A DNA stretch of 64,000 nt from Pantoea sp. WMus005. GTDB taxonomy: Bacteria > Pseudomonadota > Gammaproteobacteria > Enterobacterales > Enterobacteriaceae. Below the pieces are notes generated by a model. It saw only the letters and a program-made list of their open reading frames with translations. It was not told the DNA's origin and made no database searches. Where the stretch lies: the NCBI RefSeq assembly GCF_013415305.1, contig NZ_JACBXU010000007.1, positions 62,001 through 126,000 of the forward strand, read 5' to 3'. Made by a program: the position numbers and the translations under genes. Position 1 is the stretch's first letter; the number at the start of each line of letters is the position of its first letter. Positions 1 to 10,742 of the stretch are shown piece by piece.

Positions 1-512
1 ATCCGTCGCAGAAAACCCCGTTTGCGGTAATGACCTTCTTCAAACCGCAGCACCTGTTTGAGTTTGACCGCCCCCTGTCGCGTGAGGAAATCCATCGGGT
101 GATCGACAGCGAAATCACCTCCGATAACCAGTTCTGCGCGCTGCGCATCAGCGGTCGTTTCAGCCGCGTTGATACCCGCACCGTGCCGTGCCAGTGCCGT
201 CCCTATCGCGCCATGCCGGAAGTGCTGGGCGACCAGCCGACCTTTTCCTTCCGCCAGCGCGCGGGCGAACTGATCGGATTCCGGACACCGCAATATATGC
301 AGGGCATTAACGTTGCGGGCTATCACGAACATTTTATCACCGACGACCGCGAAGGCGGCGGCCACATTCTCGATTACGCGCTGGAACAGGGCACCCTGAC
401 CTTTGGTGCCATCAGCAAGCTGGTCGTGGATCTGCCGCAGGACAGTGACTTTCTCAATGCCGACCTGAACCCCGCCAATCTTGACGCCGCGATCCGTGCG
501 GTAGAAAGCTAA
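1..512 (+). CDS. budA: Acetolactate decarboxylase, 3' part (5' end outside window)
   Basis: Converts 2-acetolactate to acetoin, the second step from pyruvate to 2,3-butanediol. The reading frame is open from base 3, well before the first ATG at 30, and about 170 codons are visible. The family is usually about 260 residues, so the gene begins upstream of the window. The visible part has the conserved GYHEHF segment and a nearby GGHIL motif; His residues of this region bind the active-site zinc in the family. It lies 14 bases before budB with budC following, the usual enterobacterial bud order. The regulator budR is not in view. Confidence 0.93.
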   Translation, partial: PSQKTPFAVMTFFKPQHLFEFDRPLSREEIHRVIDSEITSDNQFCALRISGRFSRVDTRTVPCQCRPYRAMPEVLGDQPTFSFRQRAGELIGFRTPQYMQGINVAGYHEHFITDDREGGGHILDYALEQGTLTFGAISKLVVDLPQDSDFLNADLNPANLDAAIRAVES

Positions 513-526
513 TCAGAGGAATGACG

Positions 527-2206
527 ATGAAAACTCCAACCGATACTACGCTCTGGACCTGCGGCGCAGACCTGGTGGTCGCGCAGCTTGAGGCGCAGGG
601 CGTCCAGCATGTCTTTGGCATCCCGGGTGCAAAGATCGATAAGGTTTTTGACTCGCTGCTGGACTCATCCATTCAGACCATCCCGGTTCGCCACGAAGCC
701 AATGCCGCGTTTATGGCCGCCGCAGTGGGTCGTCTCACCGGCAGCGCGGGTGTGGCGCTGGTTACGTCAGGGCCGGGCTGCTCAAACCTGATTACCGGCA
801 TGGCCACCGCTACCAGCGAAGGCGATCCGGTGGTTGCTATCGGCGGCCAGGTGAAACGCTCCGACAGCGCCAAGCAGGTTCATCAGAGCATGGACACCGT
901 TTCAATGTTTCGCCCGATCACCAAATATGCAGTTGAAGTGACCGATCCCTCTGCGCTCTCTGAATGTCTGTCGAATGCGTTTCGCCACGCCGAGCATGGC
1001 CGGGGCGGCGGGGCCTTTATCAGCCTGCCACAGGATATTGTTGACCAGCCGGTCACCGGCAAAGCGCTCAGCAGCAAAGGTCGTCCGGTGCTGGGTGCCG
1101 CACCAGATGCGATGATAGATGCGGTCAGCGAGGCGATTGCCGGGGCTAAAAATCCGGTCATTCTGCTGGGATTAATGGCGAGCCAGTCGGAAAACAGCGA
1201 AGCAATTCACGATTTGCTGACCCGCAGTCACATTCCTGTTACCAGCACCTATCAGGCTGCGGGTGCAGTCAGACAGGATCACTTCTCACGCTTTGCCGGA
1301 CGCGTCGGACTGTTCAACAACCAGGCGGGCGATCGCCTGCTGCAACAGGCTGACCTGATTATCACCATCGGCTACAGCCCGGTGGAATATGAACCGGCGA
1401 TGTGGAACAGCGGTAACGCGACCCTGATTCACATTGACGTGATACCCGCAGAGACCGACAACCGCTATCTGCCGGATGCAGAACTGGTGGGCGATATCGC
1501 TGCCACGGTGCGTAAACTGGCGGCGCGCATTACTACTCCGCTGCAGCTGACATCAGAAGCGGCAAGCATCCTTGAGGATCGTCAGCAGCAACGCAAACTG
1601 CTGGCGATGCAGGGTGCCAGTCTCAACCAATTTGCCTTGCATCCGCTACGCATCGTGCGCGCTATGCAGGACATCATTAACAGCGATGTCAGTCTTACCG
1701 TCGACATGGGCAGCTTCCATATCTGGATCGCCCGCTATCTCTACAGCTTCCGCGCTCGTCAGATCATGATCTCCAACGGTCAGCAGACCATGGGCGTGGC
1801 GCTACCCTGGGCGATTGGTGCCTGGCTGGTCGACCCGCAGCGCAAAGTGGTGTCGGTTTCAGGCGACGGCGGCTTCCTGCAATCGAGCATGGAGCTGGAA
1901 ACGGCTGTCCGGTTAAAAGCCAACATTCTGCACATCGTCTGGGTCGATAACGCCTACAACATGGTGGCGATGCAGGAAGAGAAAAAATATCACCGCGTCT
2001 CAGGCGTCAATTTTGGTCCGGTTGATTTCAAAGCCTATGCTGAAGCGTTTGGAGCAGCGGGCTTTGCGGTGACCAGCGCGGCAGAGCTGGAGCCGACGCT
2101 ACGTAAAGCGATGGATGTTCAGGGTCCTGCGGTGGTGGCTGTGCCGGTCGATTACGCCGACAACCCGCTGCTGATGGGTCAGCTGCATCTGAGCCAGCTT
2201 CTTTAA
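527..2206 (+). CDS. budB: Catabolic acetolactate synthase
   Basis: Thiamine-diphosphate enzyme that condenses two pyruvates to 2-acetolactate. About 559 residues, normal for the catabolic family. Visible signs are the N-terminal [10 protein letters not shown] segment with the cofactor-activating Glu, and the C-terminal GDGGF...N thiamine-diphosphate/Mg motif near residues 440-470. Two in-frame ATGs occur at 521 and 527. The AGAGGA ribosome site at 515-520 abuts the first but sits six bases before the second, so 527 is preferred. Middle gene of budABC; the spacing implies co-transcription. Confidence 0.95.
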   Translation: MKTPTDTTLWTCGADLVVAQLEAQGVQHVFGIPGAKIDKVFDSLLDSSIQTIPVRHEANAAFMAAAVGRLTGSAGVALVTSGPGCSNLITGMATATSEGDPVVAIGGQVKRSDSAKQVHQSMDTVSMFRPITKYAVEVTDPSALSECLSNAFRHAEHGRGGGAFISLPQDIVDQPVTGKALSSKGRPVLGAAPDAMIDAVSEAIAGAKNPVILLGLMASQSENSEAIHDLLTRSHIPVTSTYQAAGAVRQDHFSRFAGRVGLFNNQAGDRLLQQADLIITIGYSPVEYEPAMWNSGNATLIHIDVIPAETDNRYLPDAELVGDIAATVRKLAARITTPLQLTSEAASILEDRQQQRKLLAMQGASLNQFALHPLRIVRAMQDIINSDVSLTVDMGSFHIWIARYLYSFRARQIMISNGQQTMGVALPWAIGAWLVDPQRKVVSVSGDGGFLQSSMELETAVRLKANILHIVWVDNAYNMVAMQEEKKYHRVSGVNFGPVDFKAYAEAFGAAGFAVTSAAELEPTLRKAMDVQGPAVVAVPVDYADNPLLMGQLHLSQLL

Positions 2207-3001
<795 letters not shown>

Positions 3002-3011
3002 TCTGCCCTCC

Positions 3012-3035
3012 CCTGCTGCGTCCCGGCGCAGCAGG
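3012..3035 (+). terminator. GC-rich hairpin after budC
   Basis: Nine-base perfect inverted repeat (CCTGCTGCG / CGCAGCAGG) with a six-base loop, starting about 10 bases after the budC stop. No T-tract follows, so it may protect the 3' end or act with Rho rather than being an intrinsic terminator. Confidence 0.5.
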
Positions 3036-3147
3036 CTCTGCTTCAGCGCCGGTTTAAACATTAATTTCTTTTATCTTAAAAACGGTTAGCCATCAGCCTG
3101 TTGATCGTTTAAGCGCGCCAGCCCTGCGTTTTCATCGCCGCACAGAG

Positions 3148-3174
3148 TAAAGCTGCTTATTATCCTGCCGATAA
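3148..3174 (+). promoter_or_regulatory. Sigma-28 (FliA) promoter of the orphan flagellin
   Basis: TAAAGCTG, exactly 11 bases, then GCCGATAA. The enterobacterial FliA consensus is TAAAGTTT-N11-GCCGATAA, so the -10 element is perfect and the -35 keeps TAAAG. It ends 32 bases before the flagellin ATG, a normal distance for a class-3 flagellar gene. Confidence 0.9.
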
Positions 3175-3206
3175 AACAGAGACTCCTTTCCCTGTTCGAA
3201 GCGACT

Positions 3207-4658
3207 ATGTTAACGATCAACCATAACGAACCCGCCGCCATTACGAACAAAACGCGGTACAGCACTGACTCTGTTCTGGGACGAACGGTTGAACGGCTAT
3301 CATCAGGGATGCGGATTAACAGTGCAAAAGATGACGCAGCGGGTCAGGCGATTGCCAACCGCATGACGGCCAATATCAATGCCGATGCGGTGGTGGCGCG
3401 CGGCCTCAATGACGCTATCAGCTATTCCCAGACCGCCAGCGGAGGCCTGGGCAGCATCGTCGATCTGCTGATCCAGGCCCGCACGCTGTCAGTTCAGGCA
3501 GCCAGTGGCACGCTTTCCGACGCGGATCGGCAGAGTGTCAACGGTGCCTATCAGCAGATTCTGGCAGGCATCAACGACATCGCGGATCACACCGAGATTT
3601 TCGGCCGTTATCCGCTGGCGACCAATAATCCCGATCTGCCCCCCGCGAAACTGGGTAACGTTGATCCTATCAACACGAAGTTTCCGGTTCCGGGCAAGAA
3701 TTACTCTTTTACCTCTGGCGTGATCCCGCTGGCCTATATTCCGGCAGGCTCGACAGCGATAAGCATCACCATCGACTCGCTGAATCTGGATGACGATCTT
3801 CAACTTTTTACCCGCGACGGTAAGCATCTGGTTGGTACACCGCTGGATGGCGCTGCGCCCGATTACACCTGGGCCAGCAAAGGCATTACGAATGCGGCTA
3901 CCGCCGATACTAACCTGCTGACCAGCACTAACGGTTTTGGCAGCGGTGCCGCGTATGACAGTTCGCAACTGCTGGAAGGTGGCCCGAGCTGGGCGCTGGC
4001 GGGCAGTAACAGCAGCACTTATAACGGCATGAACATCACTTATAGCGGTGACGGCGACCGCTATGAAGATGTCGCCAGCGGCGATTTCAACAACGGGACC
4101 CTCACCAGTCACCCGCTTGAGCGCATCACGCTGGATACCGTGAACGAAGATTTGATTGTGGTGGTGGTGGGCAATGGCTCGTTCACCGGTAATCTGACCT
4201 GGGGAAACCTGCCTGAACCTAAAGGCGTGCCTGCAACGCCGCCACATGAGAGTCGCCCTCTGGAAGTGGTCACCAGCGCCGATTATGGTCAGCCGGTGCA
4301 GTCGGATAGCATCCCCGCTACCCCGTCAGATACCAAAACCCTGGGACTGAACAATACCACGCTGCTGAACAGTGATGACATCTCCAGCACCATGAAGGCG
4401 CTGGATAGTGCGCTGGCGAAGATCAGTGGCTATCAGTCCACTTATGGCGCAAAAATTAACCGTTACGAATCAAACCGTAATGTGCTGGCACAACAGGGCG
4501 TGGATACCTCAGCGGCACGCAGCCGCATACAGGATGCGGACTATGCCGAAGAAGCCAGTCAGCTGGCGCGTAACCAGATTATTCAGCAGGGCCAGACTGC
4601 CGTCAGTAAAATGGCGAACAAAACACCTGAAATGATCATTCAGCTGTTAGGCAGTTAA
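3207..4658 (+). CDS. Flagellin-like protein with a non-standard central domain
   Basis: 483 residues. Residues 1-140 are typical flagellin D0/D1 (ERLSSGMRINSAKDDAAGQAIANRM segment, ARTLSVQAASGTLSDADR segment), and 390-483 are the matching C-terminal D1/D0 coiled region (SRIQDADYAEEAS segment, Q-rich helix, LLGS end). The core should therefore polymerise into a filament. The middle (about 150-360) is unlike the enteric D2/D3. It is rich in beta-type runs and Asp/Gly/Asn turns (SLNLDDDLQLF; SGDGDRYEDV) and resembles a secreted beta-sandwich, perhaps a P-domain or pre-peptidase type; this is a guess from pattern. No other flagellar structural gene is in the window. A sigma-28 promoter precedes it. 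Confidence 0.88.
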   Translation: MLTINHNEPAAITNKTRYSTDSVLGRTVERLSSGMRINSAKDDAAGQAIANRMTANINADAVVARGLNDAISYSQTASGGLGSIVDLLIQARTLSVQAASGTLSDADRQSVNGAYQQILAGINDIADHTEIFGRYPLATNNPDLPPAKLGNVDPINTKFPVPGKNYSFTSGVIPLAYIPAGSTAISITIDSLNLDDDLQLFTRDGKHLVGTPLDGAAPDYTWASKGITNAATADTNLLTSTNGFGSGAAYDSSQLLEGGPSWALAGSNSSTYNGMNITYSGDGDRYEDVASGDFNNGTLTSHPLERITLDTVNEDLIVVVVGNGSFTGNLTWGNLPEPKGVPATPPHESRPLEVVTSADYGQPVQSDSIPATPSDTKTLGLNNTTLLNSDDISSTMKALDSALAKISGYQSTYGAKINRYESNRNVLAQQGVDTSAARSRIQDADYAEEASQLARNQIIQQGQTAVSKMANKTPEMIIQLLGS

Positions 4659-4995
4659 TACTTTTAACCGGCTGAGCGTCCTGCCACAGCCGTTTACCCT
4701 GTTTCTATACTCCCCTGCCCGTCTGATTCCTCCCCCTGCTGGCCCGAAATTCCCGGTTACACTCCATCACGCTTTGATCCCAGTCACACAAACTCGTTTA
4801 AGATTCGTTTAAAGATGATCGTGATCACCCTTTTTGTTAAAGAAATGCTAAATCCTGACAACAATTTAATATCATCCTTGAGTGCAGGGTTAATTAAAAC
4901 AACAGGTTAATTGTTACCACGCTAAGTAATAACCTGAATTTTCCTGCCTTTATGTCACCGTTCCATTACTTTTACGCCATGCGAGGGCTGTTCTT
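4659..4995. other. Intergenic region before the citrate transporter
   Basis: No convincing ORF. A weak hairpin (CGGCTG/CAGCCG) lies just after the flagellin stop. A GTGATCAC palindrome near 4821 does not have CRP-site spacing. The 3' half is AT-rich and probably holds the transporter promoter, but I could not fix -35/-10 elements. Confidence 0.4.
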
Positions 4996-6309
4996 TTGCT
5001 GACAATACTGGGTTTTTCGATGGTCGTTTGCTTCATGTATTTAATCATGACCAAACGTATGTCAGCCTTAATTGCGCTGATCCTGATACCAACCATATTT
5101 GCGCTGATTGGCGGCTTTTACGCAGGCCTGGGTGCCATGATGCTGGATGGCGTCAAAAAGCTGGCTCCTACCGGCGTGATGCTGACCTTCTCCATTCTCT
5201 ATTTCGGTATGATGATCGATGCCGGGCTTTTTGACCCGCTGGTCCGCTTTATTCTCCGGATGGTACGCGGCGATCCCCTGAAAGTGCTGGTCGGCACGGC
5301 GGTGCTAACGCTGCTTGTCTCACTGGATGGTGACAGCTCGACGACTTACATGATCGCTATCGCCGCGTTCCTGCCGCTTTATCACCGACTGGGCATGAAC
5401 GTGCTGATGATGACCTGTCTGGTCAACCTCGCCAGCGGCATTATGAACCTCTCACCCTGGGGTGGCCCGACCGCCCGTGCAGCGGCGGCATTGCGCATTG
5501 ACGCACTCGACATCTTCATTCCGATGCTGCCAGCCATGCTGCTGGCCTGTGTCAGTCTGGTCGCGATGGCGGTGCTGTTTGGCCTGCGTGAGCGTAAGCG
5601 TCTTGGCGTGATGACCATGAAAGATCACCATCTGGACAACATTGAGCTGGGGCTGGGCGATGCCGAAGAGTGCGCTGCCAACCGTCGTCCAAAAATGTTC
5701 TGGCCTAATTTCATTCTGACCACCGTGCTGCTGGTGCTGCTGGTCATTGGTTTAATGCCGATTCAAATCCTGTTTATGCTGGCATTTGCGATTGCGGTGA
5801 TGCTCAACTATCCGACCCTGGAGGAGCAGAAAGCCCGCATCAGTTCCCACGCCGGGAACGTACTGGCGGTGACCGCGCTGATTTTTGCCGCCGGTGTTTT
5901 CACCGGTATCCTCTCCGGCACCGGCATGGTAGATGCGATGGCGAAGAGCCTGCTGGCAGTGATCCCGCACAGCTTCGGGCCTTACCTGGCGGTGTTCACC
6001 GCACTGGTCAGTCTGCCGTTCACCTTCTTCATGTCGAATGATGCATTCTACTTCGGCATCCTGCCGGTTATCGCTCAGACGGCGGCCAGCTATGGCATTA
6101 CGGCCGAAGAGATTGCGCGCGCTTCGATTGTCGGCCAGCCATTCCATCTGCTGAGTCCGCTGGTGCCGTCAGTCTATCTGCTGGTGGGTCTGGCAAAAGT
6201 CGACATAGGCGACCACCAGCGCTTTGCAATCAAGTGGGGGATCCTGGTCAGTCTGGTATTGATGGCGGGCGGCCTGCTGACCGGCGCGTTCCCGCTGTTC
6301 CACCGTTAA
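4996..6309 (+). CDS. CitMHS-family citrate-metal/H+ symporter
   Basis: 437 residues of almost continuous membrane segments, the size and hydropathy of the CitMHS (Mg2+-citrate/proton symporter) family in the ion-transporter superfamily. Family-like features are the N terminus LTILGF, the DGDSSTTYMIAI stretch near residue 115, and NLSPWGGPTARA near residue 152. The start is TTG at 4996. The only nearby upstream ATGs (4952, 4979) are out of frame, and the protein family begins MLTILGF. No two-component citrate sensor or citrate lyase is adjacent, so it stands alone here. The transported metal cannot be read from sequence. Confidence 0.88.
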   Translation: MLTILGFSMVVCFMYLIMTKRMSALIALILIPTIFALIGGFYAGLGAMMLDGVKKLAPTGVMLTFSILYFGMMIDAGLFDPLVRFILRMVRGDPLKVLVGTAVLTLLVSLDGDSSTTYMIAIAAFLPLYHRLGMNVLMMTCLVNLASGIMNLSPWGGPTARAAAALRIDALDIFIPMLPAMLLACVSLVAMAVLFGLRERKRLGVMTMKDHHLDNIELGLGDAEECAANRRPKMFWPNFILTTVLLVLLVIGLMPIQILFMLAFAIAVMLNYPTLEEQKARISSHAGNVLAVTALIFAAGVFTGILSGTGMVDAMAKSLLAVIPHSFGPYLAVFTALVSLPFTFFMSNDAFYFGILPVIAQTAASYGITAEEIARASIVGQPFHLLSPLVPSVYLLVGLAKVDIGDHQRFAIKWGILVSLVLMAGGLLTGAFPLFHR

Positions 6310-6322
6310 TCCTCTGATTCCG

Positions 6323-6356
6323 GCGGATAACCGGCTTTTTTTGCCCGGTTATCCGC
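6323..6356 (+). terminator. Perfect 12-bp hairpin after the citrate transporter
   Basis: GCGGATAACCGG (6323-6334) pairs perfectly with CCGGTTATCCGC (6345-6356); the ten-base loop contains seven Ts. It starts 13 bases after the transporter stop. The T-run is in the loop rather than after the stem, so this is a strong 3' hairpin but not a textbook intrinsic terminator. Confidence 0.65.
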
Positions 6357-6598
6357 TTCACCGCTCCGCCTTCTGCTTCATCCCTCTTTTCACTCTATAG
6401 CCAGGCTGATGTGCTGCGCGCCAGACAGGCCGTAGCCTCACAGAAATATCCCCATTGCCCCTATGGAGGCCCGATAAAATTCATCACCTTAACTGTGGCT
6501 GTATGTGCCCGCTGGGCGGCGCGTTCCAGGATAGATTCAGTAAAGGCCTGAAAGCACATCTTGTCTGTCACTGTCTGCTGCTTCCCTGTCATAGCCTA

Positions 6599-6620
6599 TC
6601 ATTGTACAATAACTTGTATT
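6599..6620 (+). promoter_or_regulatory. YefM-YoeB operator
   Basis: ATTGTACAAT, a palindrome around the TGTACA hexamer (6604-6609) that is the core recognised by YefM in E. coli. It lies about 30 bases before the yefM ATG and is followed by a degenerate second half (CTTGTATT). This fits autorepression by the antitoxin-toxin complex. Confidence 0.7.
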
Positions 6621-6638
6621 ACTTACTACGGAGGTCCT

Positions 6639-6890
6639 ATGAGAGCGATCAGTTACAGCGAAGCCCGACAGAACCTGTCTGCCACTATGGTTCAGACGGT
6701 TGAAGATAAAGCGCCGATATTAATCACCCGCCAGAACGGTGAATCCTGCGTGCTGATGTCGCTTGAAGAATATAACTCACTGGAAGAGACAGCCTACCTG
6801 TTGCGGTCACCTAAAAATGCTCGCAGGTTGATGGATTCCATCGAAAGCCTGCAAAGCGGTAACGGGACTGAAAGGGATATTATTGAGTGA
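6639..6890 (+). CDS. yefM: YefM antitoxin (Phd/YefM family)
   Basis: 83 residues starting [13 protein letters not shown], typical YefM: N-terminal DNA-binding/dimer fold and a C-terminal tail that wraps the toxin. The frame stays open to an ATG at 6561, but a strong GGAGGT site at 6630-6635 stands just before the ATG at 6639, and the family begins here. It neutralises YoeB and represses its own promoter through the TGTACA palindrome upstream. It overlaps yoeB by four bases. Confidence 0.95.
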   Translation: MRAISYSEARQNLSATMVQTVEDKAPILITRQNGESCVLMSLEEYNSLEETAYLLRSPKNARRLMDSIESLQSGNGTERDIIE

Positions 6891-7141
6891 AGCTGACATG
6901 GTCAGAAGAAGCCTGGGATGATTATCTTTACTGGCAGGATACCGATAAAAAAACGGTCAAAAAGATTAACGAATTGCTAAAAGATACCAGCAGGACGCCT
7001 TTTGAAGGCAAAGGAAAACCCGAGCCATTAAAACATAACCTTGCAGGTTTCTGGTCACGCAGAATTACGGCAGAACATCGGCTGGTTTATGCCGTCAGTG
7101 GAGACGCTCTGTTAATCGCCTCATGCCGATATCATTATTGA
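6887..7141 (+). CDS. yoeB: YoeB mRNA interferase toxin
   Basis: 84 residues, same length as E. coli YoeB and very close to it throughout. It cleaves mRNA at the ribosomal A site. The residues known to matter are all present: Glu46 (KPEPL), Arg65 (EHRLVY), and His83-Tyr84 at the C terminus (CRYHY). Start is GTG in a GTGA overlap with the yefM stop, so translation is coupled. No sign of inactivation. Confidence 0.96.
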   Translation: MKLTWSEEAWDDYLYWQDTDKKTVKKINELLKDTSRTPFEGKGKPEPLKHNLAGFWSRRITAEHRLVYAVSGDALLIASCRYHY

Positions 7142-7142
7142 C

Positions 7143-7171
7143 GGGCTCAGGAGCTTACCCCTGAGCCCTTT
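7143..7171 (+). terminator. Terminator after yefM-yoeB
   Basis: GGGCTCAGG (7143-7151) and CCTGAGCCC (7160-7168) form a nine-base perfect stem with an eight-base loop, followed by TTT. It sits between yoeB and the convergent UvrA-like gene. Confidence 0.65.
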
Positions 7172-7214
7172 CAGTACACCCGTTTCAGCAGCGGCGTCAT
7201 CAACCGCAATCCGG

Positions 7215-9752
7215 TTAACCCGGATCGCCCGCCCTCTTTTTCAGCTGTGCAGAAAGCCAGGGCGCAGTGAGACTCTCTGCAGAATTGCTGACCTCTTCCG
7301 GTGAGCCGGATGAAACAATCTTTCCGCCCTTCAGCCCCGAACCGGGACCCAAATCAATCACCCAGTCCGCTTCTGCCACAATGCGCATGGTGTGTTCCGC
7401 CATAATCACGGTGTGGCCGCGCTTCACCAGTTCATCCAGAACAATCAACAGCTTGTCCATATCAGACGGGTGCAAGCCTGTCGAGGGTTCATCAAGCAGA
7501 TAGAGCGTAGCCGTCCGCTGGACGCGCTGCAGTTCCCAGGCCAGCTTGATGCGCTGACACTCTCCACCGGACAATTCAGTGGCGGGCTGACCCAGCGTCA
7601 GGTATCCCAGCCCCAGTGATGTCAGTGCCGACAGCGAACGCTGGATCCCGTCATAGCCGTGAAATACCTCAGTGGCATCGTCCACAGTGAGATTAAGCAC
7701 ATCCGCTATCGTCAGGTTGTTCCACTTCACCTCCAGCGTCTCAGGGTTGTAACGGCTTCCCGCGCAGACTGAGCAGGTTGCGGTGGCGCTGGGCATAAAG
7801 AGCAGCTCAATTGAAATCTGTCCCTGCCCTTCACACGCAGGACAGCGTCCGGCTGGCAGATTGAAGGAAAAGCGGCTGGCGCTGAAGCCTTTGGCTTTCG
7901 CCGCAGGGGTGTCAGCAAATAGCCTGCGAATGATGTCGAAAAATCCGGTGTACGTGGCCAGATTTGAGCGAGGTGTGCGCCCGATAGGACGCTGATCGAT
8001 TCTGACCAGTCGGCCAATAGCCTCACTTCCGCTGACGATCTTGCCTTTAACGTCTGGCACCAGATCCTCTTCCTCACCCTCTTCACTGTCAGGCATTTTA
8101 TCAAAACGTCCGAGCATTTCCGGAAGCACACGATTCAGCAGCGTCGATTTTCCAGAGCCGGACACGCCTGTGACGGCCGTCATTCTCCCCAGCGGGATGG
8201 CGATATCCATTCCGGCGATATTGTTGCAATAGACCTGTTCAAATCTGAGCCAGCTCTCTGCGGGTCGACGCTGGCGCAGCCCAGTATAGCTGCGGGAGAA
8301 GAGATAACCCGCAGTAGGCGACGCAATCACGTCTTCAAGTCCTGCCGGTTCACCGTTATAGACGATTTCGCCGCCATGCGTGCCAGGTCCGGGGCCGACC
8401 TCGATGAGCCAGTCGGCCTCGGCGATGAGGTCGAGATTATGCTCGACGACCACCAGCGAATTACCCGCGCGAACCAGGTTCTTAAGGGACGCGAGCAGCG
8501 CGTTGACATCATCGGGATGCAGGCCGGCTGAAGGCTCATCCAGCACATAAAGCACGCCAAACAATCGCGAGATTAACTGAGTTGCGAGACGCACGCGCTG
8601 CAGCTCGCCAGAGGAGAGCATGGTGGTGCGCCGCCCCGGCGCAAGATGCCCCAGACCCAGCGTTTCAAGCTGATTGAGCCGCATAGCAATATCCGACGTC
8701 ATCCGGATAACCGCCTCCTGCAGCGCCGCCTCGGCAGGCAGGTCCGGGGAGGCACCTGTCGCATAAGGCTTAAACAGCTCAGCAAGTTCTGAGACCGACA
8801 ACTCACTCAGGCTGGCAATGTCATGACCGGCAAACGTCACGGACAGCGCATCCCGGTTTAGCCTTTTACCGTGGCATTCAGCACAGGGAGTCACCGTTAC
8901 AAAGCGCGCCAGCCGTTTCTTCGTCGTCTCACTGCCACCTGAATAACTCTGCAGCACGATTTTTGCTGCACTGGTGTAAGTCCCGGTATAGGCGGGCTCT
9001 TCGCCTGCCGCCAGCGCTTTTTCACGCTGCTCAGCATTCAGGCCGACAAAAATCGGCACCGAGGGCTGCTCGTCAGTCAGCAGTATCCACTGCTGGTCAC
9101 GGGCTGAAAGCGTCTGCCAGGGCGCATCGACATCGTAACCCAGCGTCTCAAGGATGCTTCGCAGGTTTTTGTTATGCCAGCCTCTGGGCCAGGAGGCGAT
9201 GGCACCCTGCCGGATGCTCAGCGCGCCATCCGGCACCATCGACTCAGTTTTGACGGTGTGAACTCTTCCCAGTCCCTGGCAATGCGGACAGGCGCCTTCA
9301 GGATTGTTGGGCGAGAAATAATCGGCGGTCATAAAGGGCACGCCTTCAGGCCTTACGCCTGCACGGGAAAAGAGCAGGCGCAACGTGACAGAAATTCGGG
9401 TGAGACTGCCCACCGTTGAACGCTCCTGCGCCCCCGCCCGGCTCTGCTGAAGCGCCACCGCAGGCGGAAGTCCGTCAATATTATCCACATCTGGCGCAGC
9501 GGCCTGATCGATCAGGCGACGGGCGTGTGGCGAGACCGACTCGATAAACCGGCGCTGGGCTTCCGCATAGAGGGTATCAAAGGCGAGGGACGACTTACCG
9601 GAGCCTGAAACCCCGGTGAACACCACCATGGCATTTCGGGGAAATCGCAGCGAAACATCTTTGAGATTATGCGTTCTTGCACCCTGTACCGAGACATAAG
9701 GGTCGATGTGCTCATCAGCGCGGTAATGATCGGCGTTGCGTTGTTCTGTCAT
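7215..9752 (-). CDS. UvrA-like tandem ABC ATPase (short UvrA2 type)
   Basis: 845 residues with two ABC cassettes. First cassette: Walker [10 protein letters not shown] at residues 47-55, signature [12 protein letters not shown]. Second cassette: GVSGSGKST, signature [12 protein letters not shown]. Zinc-type cysteine pairs are visible ([22 protein letters not shown] with CSVC). It is about 100 residues shorter than chromosomal UvrA (about 940), as in UvrA2/DrrC-like paralogues that lack most of the UvrB-binding insert. Such proteins are linked to lesion binding or drug self-protection, but the role here is unknown. A chromosomal uvrA is assumed. The ATG follows AGGGA. It lies between two toxin-antitoxin operons. 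Confidence 0.85.
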   Translation of the reverse strand: MTEQRNADHYRADEHIDPYVSVQGARTHNLKDVSLRFPRNAMVVFTGVSGSGKSSLAFDTLYAEAQRRFIESVSPHARRLIDQAAAPDVDNIDGLPPAVALQQSRAGAQERSTVGSLTRISVTLRLLFSRAGVRPEGVPFMTADYFSPNNPEGACPHCQGLGRVHTVKTESMVPDGALSIRQGAIASWPRGWHNKNLRSILETLGYDVDAPWQTLSARDQQWILLTDEQPSVPIFVGLNAEQREKALAAGEEPAYTGTYTSAAKIVLQSYSGGSETTKKRLARFVTVTPCAECHGKRLNRDALSVTFAGHDIASLSELSVSELAELFKPYATGASPDLPAEAALQEAVIRMTSDIAMRLNQLETLGLGHLAPGRRTTMLSSGELQRVRLATQLISRLFGVLYVLDEPSAGLHPDDVNALLASLKNLVRAGNSLVVVEHNLDLIAEADWLIEVGPGPGTHGGEIVYNGEPAGLEDVIASPTAGYLFSRSYTGLRQRRPAESWLRFEQVYCNNIAGMDIAIPLGRMTAVTGVSGSGKSTLLNRVLPEMLGRFDKMPDSEEGEEEDLVPDVKGKIVSGSEAIGRLVRIDQRPIGRTPRSNLATYTGFFDIIRRLFADTPAAKAKGFSASRFSFNLPAGRCPACEGQGQISIELLFMPSATATCSVCAGSRYNPETLEVKWNNLTIADVLNLTVDDATEVFHGYDGIQRSLSALTSLGLGYLTLGQPATELSGGECQRIKLAWELQRVQRTATLYLLDEPSTGLHPSDMDKLLIVLDELVKRGHTVIMAEHTMRIVAEADWVIDLGPGSGLKGGKIVSSGSPEEVSNSAESLTAPWLSAQLKKRAGDPG

Positions 9753-9998
9753 GATTTCCCTGTTTGATAATGCACGGCAGATTCATGATGGCCTGCCGTT
9801 AATGACTAAAAATTGCAGATACAAATCCGGCGTTCGGGCTATCTGGCCCGTCTGGGGATGGAAACAACAGCAAGGGTAGTCAGGGATTGCGGTGTTCACA
9901 ACGCGAGGAGGTGATTCAGAACTTGCTGGTCCGGGACGTTGTCGTTTATACCGTCACAGATCTGGCTGGTCCAGAATTCAATAAAATACCGCAGGAAC

Positions 9999-10022
9999 AA
10001 AAAAGCCCGCATATGGCGGGCC
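9999..10022 (-). terminator. Intrinsic terminator of higBA
   Basis: On the minus strand GCCCGC, five-base loop, GCGGGC, then a T-run (A-tract before 10005 on the plus strand). It lies directly after the higA stop. The 250 bases between it and the UvrA-like gene hold no gene I can support. Confidence 0.75.
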
Positions 10023-10026
10023 TCAG

Positions 10027-10422
10027 TTACTGGACGTTTATCCTTTGGGATTGGGCAGAGCCTACAAGGGATGCGAGCGGAATATTGAACATTTTATGCA
10101 GGTTCCGGATCATTGGCAGCGTCAGCGCACGCTTATGATTCAGTACCTCATAGACGCGGTTCTGGCGTCCAATCGCCGGCACTAAGTCTTTCGCTGTCAG
10201 CCCCATCTGCTCCATGCGGAATTTAATCGCTTCTACCGGATCGGGTGCCTCAATCGGATAATGTTCCTGCTCGTATTTTTCGATAAGCAGGATCATGACT
10301 TCCAGAAAGTCCCCGGCGTCACTTCCCGGTTCTGGCTCGTTATCGAACAGGGGAGATACGGCTGCCAGCGCGGCTTCATAATCTGCTTCACAGTGAATCG
10401 GTTTGATTTTATAAGCCATCAC
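10027..10422 (-). CDS. higA: HigA antitoxin (HTH type)
   Basis: 131 residues. The N-terminal half has acidic stretches (LFDNEPEPGSDAGDFLE region); the C-terminal half is a helix-turn-helix (GLTAKDLVPAIG...RVYEVLNHKRALTLPMIRNL). This matches the longer HigA antitoxins that pair with HigB of the YgjN type. It would bind the toxin and repress the shared promoter at the GGGACT repeats upstream of higB. The first codons overlap the end of higB by four bases (ATGA), so translation is coupled. Confidence 0.9.
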   Translation of the reverse strand: MMAYKIKPIHCEADYEAALAAVSPLFDNEPEPGSDAGDFLEVMILLIEKYEQEHYPIEAPDPVEAIKFRMEQMGLTAKDLVPAIGRQNRVYEVLNHKRALTLPMIRNLHKMFNIPLASLVGSAQSQRINVQ

Positions 10423-10718
10423 ATTTCCACCGTATTTGCGTTTATCCTGTCGTATTCGGCGTGCGTACCTACAAACTTTATGTAGACCGCCTGAAACCTG
10501 TAAGCCACTGCAATAATTAAACGGTAGTGATTGCCTTTAATATCAAACACCACCCGATTGTTGCTCAGAAAATCTGCCGTTCTGTACTTATCCTTAATAT
10601 CCTGCGGCGTTTTCCACTGAGCCTTACTGACTTCATCTACCCATGCTCTTAACGGGTGCTCCGCCTGATTATGGGTCTCCCAGAATCGCTTGAGAGACGC
10701 GATCGATATAATTCGCAC
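10419..10718 (-). CDS. higB: HigB mRNA interferase toxin
   Basis: 99 residues of the HigB/YgjN group (RelE-like fold): MRIISIASLKRFWE start, central NNRVVFDIKGNHYRLI, and the C-terminal YIKFVGTHAEYDRI that carries basic and aromatic residues used by the family for ribosome-dependent cleavage. Toxin precedes antitoxin, the diagnostic higBA order. The promoter and operator lie within 60 bases upstream. Confidence 0.92.
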   Translation of the reverse strand: MRIISIASLKRFWETHNQAEHPLRAWVDEVSKAQWKTPQDIKDKYRTADFLSNNRVVFDIKGNHYRLIIAVAYRFQAVYIKFVGTHAEYDRINANTVEM

Positions 10719-10742
10719 TGACGTTCCCTGTTATCCCATGGC

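Noticed and set aside
3489..4247. 252-residue minus-strand open frame
   Set aside because: Antisense to the flagellin gene with no ribosome site; composition is shadow-like.
4811..4830. CRP site before the citrate transporter
   Set aside because: GTGATCAC is palindromic but lacks the TGTGA-N6-TCACA spacing.
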